This document shows, in pieces, positions 62,172 through 64,000 of a stretch of 64,000 nt of DNA. The stretch is from Pullilachnospira sp963929535. GTDB lineage: Bacteria; Bacillota; Clostridia; Lachnospirales; Lachnospiraceae. Position 1 is the first letter of the stretch; each line of letters opens with the position of its first letter. The translations under genes and the position numbers were made by a program. The stretch is taken from assembly GCA_963929535.1 (NCBI GenBank), contig CAWVIZ010000003.1, positions 124,001-188,000 of the forward strand, written 5' to 3'. The notes beneath the pieces are model-generated. The model searched no databases. It was not told the origin of the DNA and saw nothing but the letters and a program-made list of their open reading frames with translations.

Positions 62172-63045
62172 TTATTCCGCCATCAGCCGGGCAAGGATCG
62201 GCTCCGCAAGAGAAATGGGAATCGCGAATCCCATGCCCTCCACCTGGTCGGAAGCGATCTTGGCGGAATTGATGCCGATGACCTCCCCCTGCATATTCAG
62301 CAGCGCACCGCCGCTGTTTCCGGGATTGATGGCCGCATCCGTCTGGATGTAGGTGCCGATCCCCGTATCGGAAGCCACCTGCTGATTCAGGGCGCTCACA
62401 TAACCGCTGGTGGCCGACTGCCCGTAGCCCAGGGCATTTCCAATAGCAACCACCTGGTTTCCCACCTGAAGGGCGTCCGAATCCCCCATGGCCGCCACCC
62501 GGATATTGGGCCGGATGGATTCCGGGATATCAGCCAGATCCACGGAAATCACCGCCAGATCATTTTCCGGGGAGGTGCCCCGGATCCGGGCGGCACGGCA
62601 CCCTCCGACCAGCCCTCCTGAGCTGCGCTGCCGTCCTGATTGGTGAATACCACGGACAGGGTATTCTGATCTTCCACCACATGATCGTTGGTGGCGATCA
62701 GAAGCTGGGTATCCGTCTGGGCGATCACAATGCCGGAGCCGCTGCTTTCGCTCTCATACTGCCGGCTGCCGTATCCCCAGAAATCGGGGATCTCCTGCAC
62801 GCTGACTCCGGTGATGGCCACAATGGACGGCATGGCGTCCTGCACCACCTGCTCCACCGAACCGGAACCTGCCGCCGTGTACTGCAGTACCGCCGTACCC
62901 TGCCCGGTTTCGCTCTCCGCCGAAACCGCAGTCTCCGTTCCGTTTTCCTGTAAAGGCTCCTGACCGAATCTGATATTCAATGCCTGAGAGGTCACCCCCG
63001 CCGCTGTCCCGAAAAGAACAGCAGCAGCGATCTTCTTATGTTTAC
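62172..63045 (-). pseudogene. HtrA/DegP-like serine protease, decayed
   Basis: Trypsin-like membrane protease pieces in two frames. The first piece (62549-63036) has the end of a membrane anchor (KKIAAAVLFGTAAG), VQDAMPSIVAITG and the His in LLIATNDHVVE. The second piece has ENDLAVISV (catalytic Asp), INPGNSGGALLN (catalytic Ser) and GFAIPIS. A one-base loss near 62590-62620 breaks the frame. The 5' end with the start codon is missing beyond 63045, and the PDZ domain is absent after ARLMAE. Three lesions make function very unlikely. Confidence 0.88.
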
Positions 63046-63134
63046 AGGATTATTATAAAAGGGGCAGCTTCAATCCAGAAGACCCGATAAGTTTGTCAGT
63101 ATATACCAAAGGGTTGGGTCTTATCCAGACCCTC

Positions 63135-63163
63135 TTGACTTCCTTCGGGAGGAAAATTATACT
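63135..63163 (+). promoter_or_regulatory. Sigma-A promoter of the UvrA-like gene
   Basis: TTGACT (63135-63140), 17-base spacer, TATACT (63158-63163). The leader is about 85 bases with no recognised element. Confidence 0.75.
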
Positions 63164-63253
63164 GAAAAAAGAAATTTATGTAGCAGTGAAGCCGGCAGGC
63201 CCAACGGTTACAAATTACCGGAACGGTTTTATCCCGCCGGAAAGGAGTATCAA

Positions 63254-64000
63254 ATGGCTGACAGAATCAAGATCCGCGGCGCAAAAGTGCATAATCTGAA
63301 AAATATAGACGTGGATGTTCCTTTAAATAAAATTGTGGGAATCGCCGGGGTATCCGGTTCCGGAAAATCCTCCCTGGCTCTGGGGGTTCTCTACGCGGAG
63401 GGCTCCCGCCGGTATCTGGAATCCCTGTCCACCTACACCCGGCGCCGGATGACCCAGGCGGCCAAAGCCCAGGTGGACCAGGTTCTGTATGTCCCTGCGG
63501 CGCTGGCCCTTCATCAGAGGCCGGGGGTTCCCGGCATCCGCAGTACCTTCGGCACCGGCACAGAACTGCTGAACAGCCTCCGGCTGATGTTTTCCCGTCT
63601 GGCCAGTCACCGGTGTCCCAACGAGCATTATGTAAACCCATCTCTGGCGGTGGCTGCGGAACAGGAGCTGGTCTGCCCCGTCTGCGGTGCGCATTTTTAC
63701 GGCCCCTCCGCAGAGGAACTGGCCTTCAACAGCCAGGGCGCCTGCCGGACCTGCGACGGCACCGGCATGGTGCATACAGTGGACCGTTCCACCCTGGTAC
63801 CGGACGAATCCCTCACCATCGATGAAGGCGCCGTGGCCCCCTGGAATTCCCTGATGTGGTCTCTGATGACCGATGTGTGCCGGGCCATGGGCGTTCGCAC
63901 CGACGTTCCCTTCCGGGAGCTGACGGAAAAAGAAAAAGACATTGTTTACAACGGTCCTGCGGAGAAAAAACACATTTTTTATAAGCCGAAAAATTCCAAC
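63254..64000 (+). CDS. UvrA-like ABC ATPase, N-terminal part (runs off window)
   Basis: 249 residues visible. RIKIRGAKVHNLKNIDVDVP and Walker A GVSGSGKSSLALGVLY match UvrA. The zinc-finger region has CPVCGAHFYG and CRTCDGTG. The distance between Walker A and the zinc motif is shorter than in UvrA of nucleotide excision repair, so this is likely a UvrA paralogue (UvrA2 or antibiotic-resistance type) rather than uvrA itself. AAAGGAG is 7 bases before the ATG. The signature and second ATPase lie outside the window. Confidence 0.85.
   Translation, partial: MADRIKIRGAKVHNLKNIDVDVPLNKIVGIAGVSGSGKSSLALGVLYAEGSRRYLESLSTYTRRRMTQAAKAQVDQVLYVPAALALHQRPGVPGIRSTFGTGTELLNSLRLMFSRLASHRCPNEHYVNPSLAVAAEQELVCPVCGAHFYGPSAEELAFNSQGACRTCDGTGMVHTVDRSTLVPDESLTIDEGAVAPWNSLMWSLMTDVCRAMGVRTDVPFRELTEKEKDIVYNGPAEKKHIFYKPKNSN

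Overview
The window looks like the chromosome of an anaerobic gut Firmicute, most likely Lachnospiraceae (Clostridium cluster XIVa). Supporting signs are strong AGGAGG-type ribosome binding sites, GC a little above 50%, formate-tetrahydrofolate ligase under a ZTP riboswitch, an anaerobic class III ribonucleotide reductase, a Csp-like subtilase, AsnA-type asparagine synthetase and several AraC/ABC/glycosidase clusters. The genus is inference. No rRNA, tRNA or CRISPR array was seen.

Layout. 1-5.3 kb: two-component system, an NlpC/P60 coiled-coil cell-wall hydrolase, a small Cys-rich gene, and an intact IS6-like element (3370-5299) with perfect ends and an 8-bp target duplication. 5.3-8 kb: divergent moaC and fhs, each with a clear sigma-A promoter; fhs has a ZTP riboswitch and terminator. 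8.1-14.4 kb: a glycosidase-like protein, a solute-binding protein lacking its signal peptide, a sorbitol-type dehydrogenase and a ROK regulator. 14.6-16.3 kb: an unrecognised membrane protein. 16.5-29.1 kb: a beta-galactoside locus read on the minus strand (MATE, AraC, binding protein, two permeases, GH2 lacZ, GH42, galT) with internal hairpins that probably set stoichiometry. Imported galactosides would be cleaved by the two beta-galactosidases, and galactose-1-P handled by GalT (no galK or galE here). 29.4-44 kb: mostly housekeeping genes: nrdD with probable NrdR boxes, MATE, 2-hydroxyacid dehydrogenase, asnA, dapF, a degenerate deacetylase, hisC, an ABC exporter, a Csp-like subtilase, an MBL hydrolase and a NUDIX hydrolase. 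44.4-50.3 kb: FMN riboswitch and ribU, a radical SAM protein, ftsH, a coiled-coil protein and a TetR regulator. 50.7-53.8 kb: AraC regulator divergent from a GH120 beta-xylosidase. 54-64 kb: an accessory, decaying region with a DUF4143 ATPase, a class-M-like sirtuin, an integrase remnant, nested IS pieces, a toxin-antitoxin-like locus, an esterase lipoprotein, an ADH/MATE deletion scar, a decayed HtrA and the start of a UvrA-like ATPase.

The best candidate for an undescribed system is at 58.9-59.8 kb. A promoter is followed by a short structured RNA with two 33-nt repeats, each a hairpin with the same GACAA loop and with compensated stem changes. An intrinsic terminator and then a MazF/PemK-like protein gene with a TTG start follow. 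This is the layout of a type III (RNA antitoxin) system. Other notable points are two families of dispersed palindromic repeats, one placed between an FMN riboswitch and its gene, and a 46-bp tandem array upstream of asnA.
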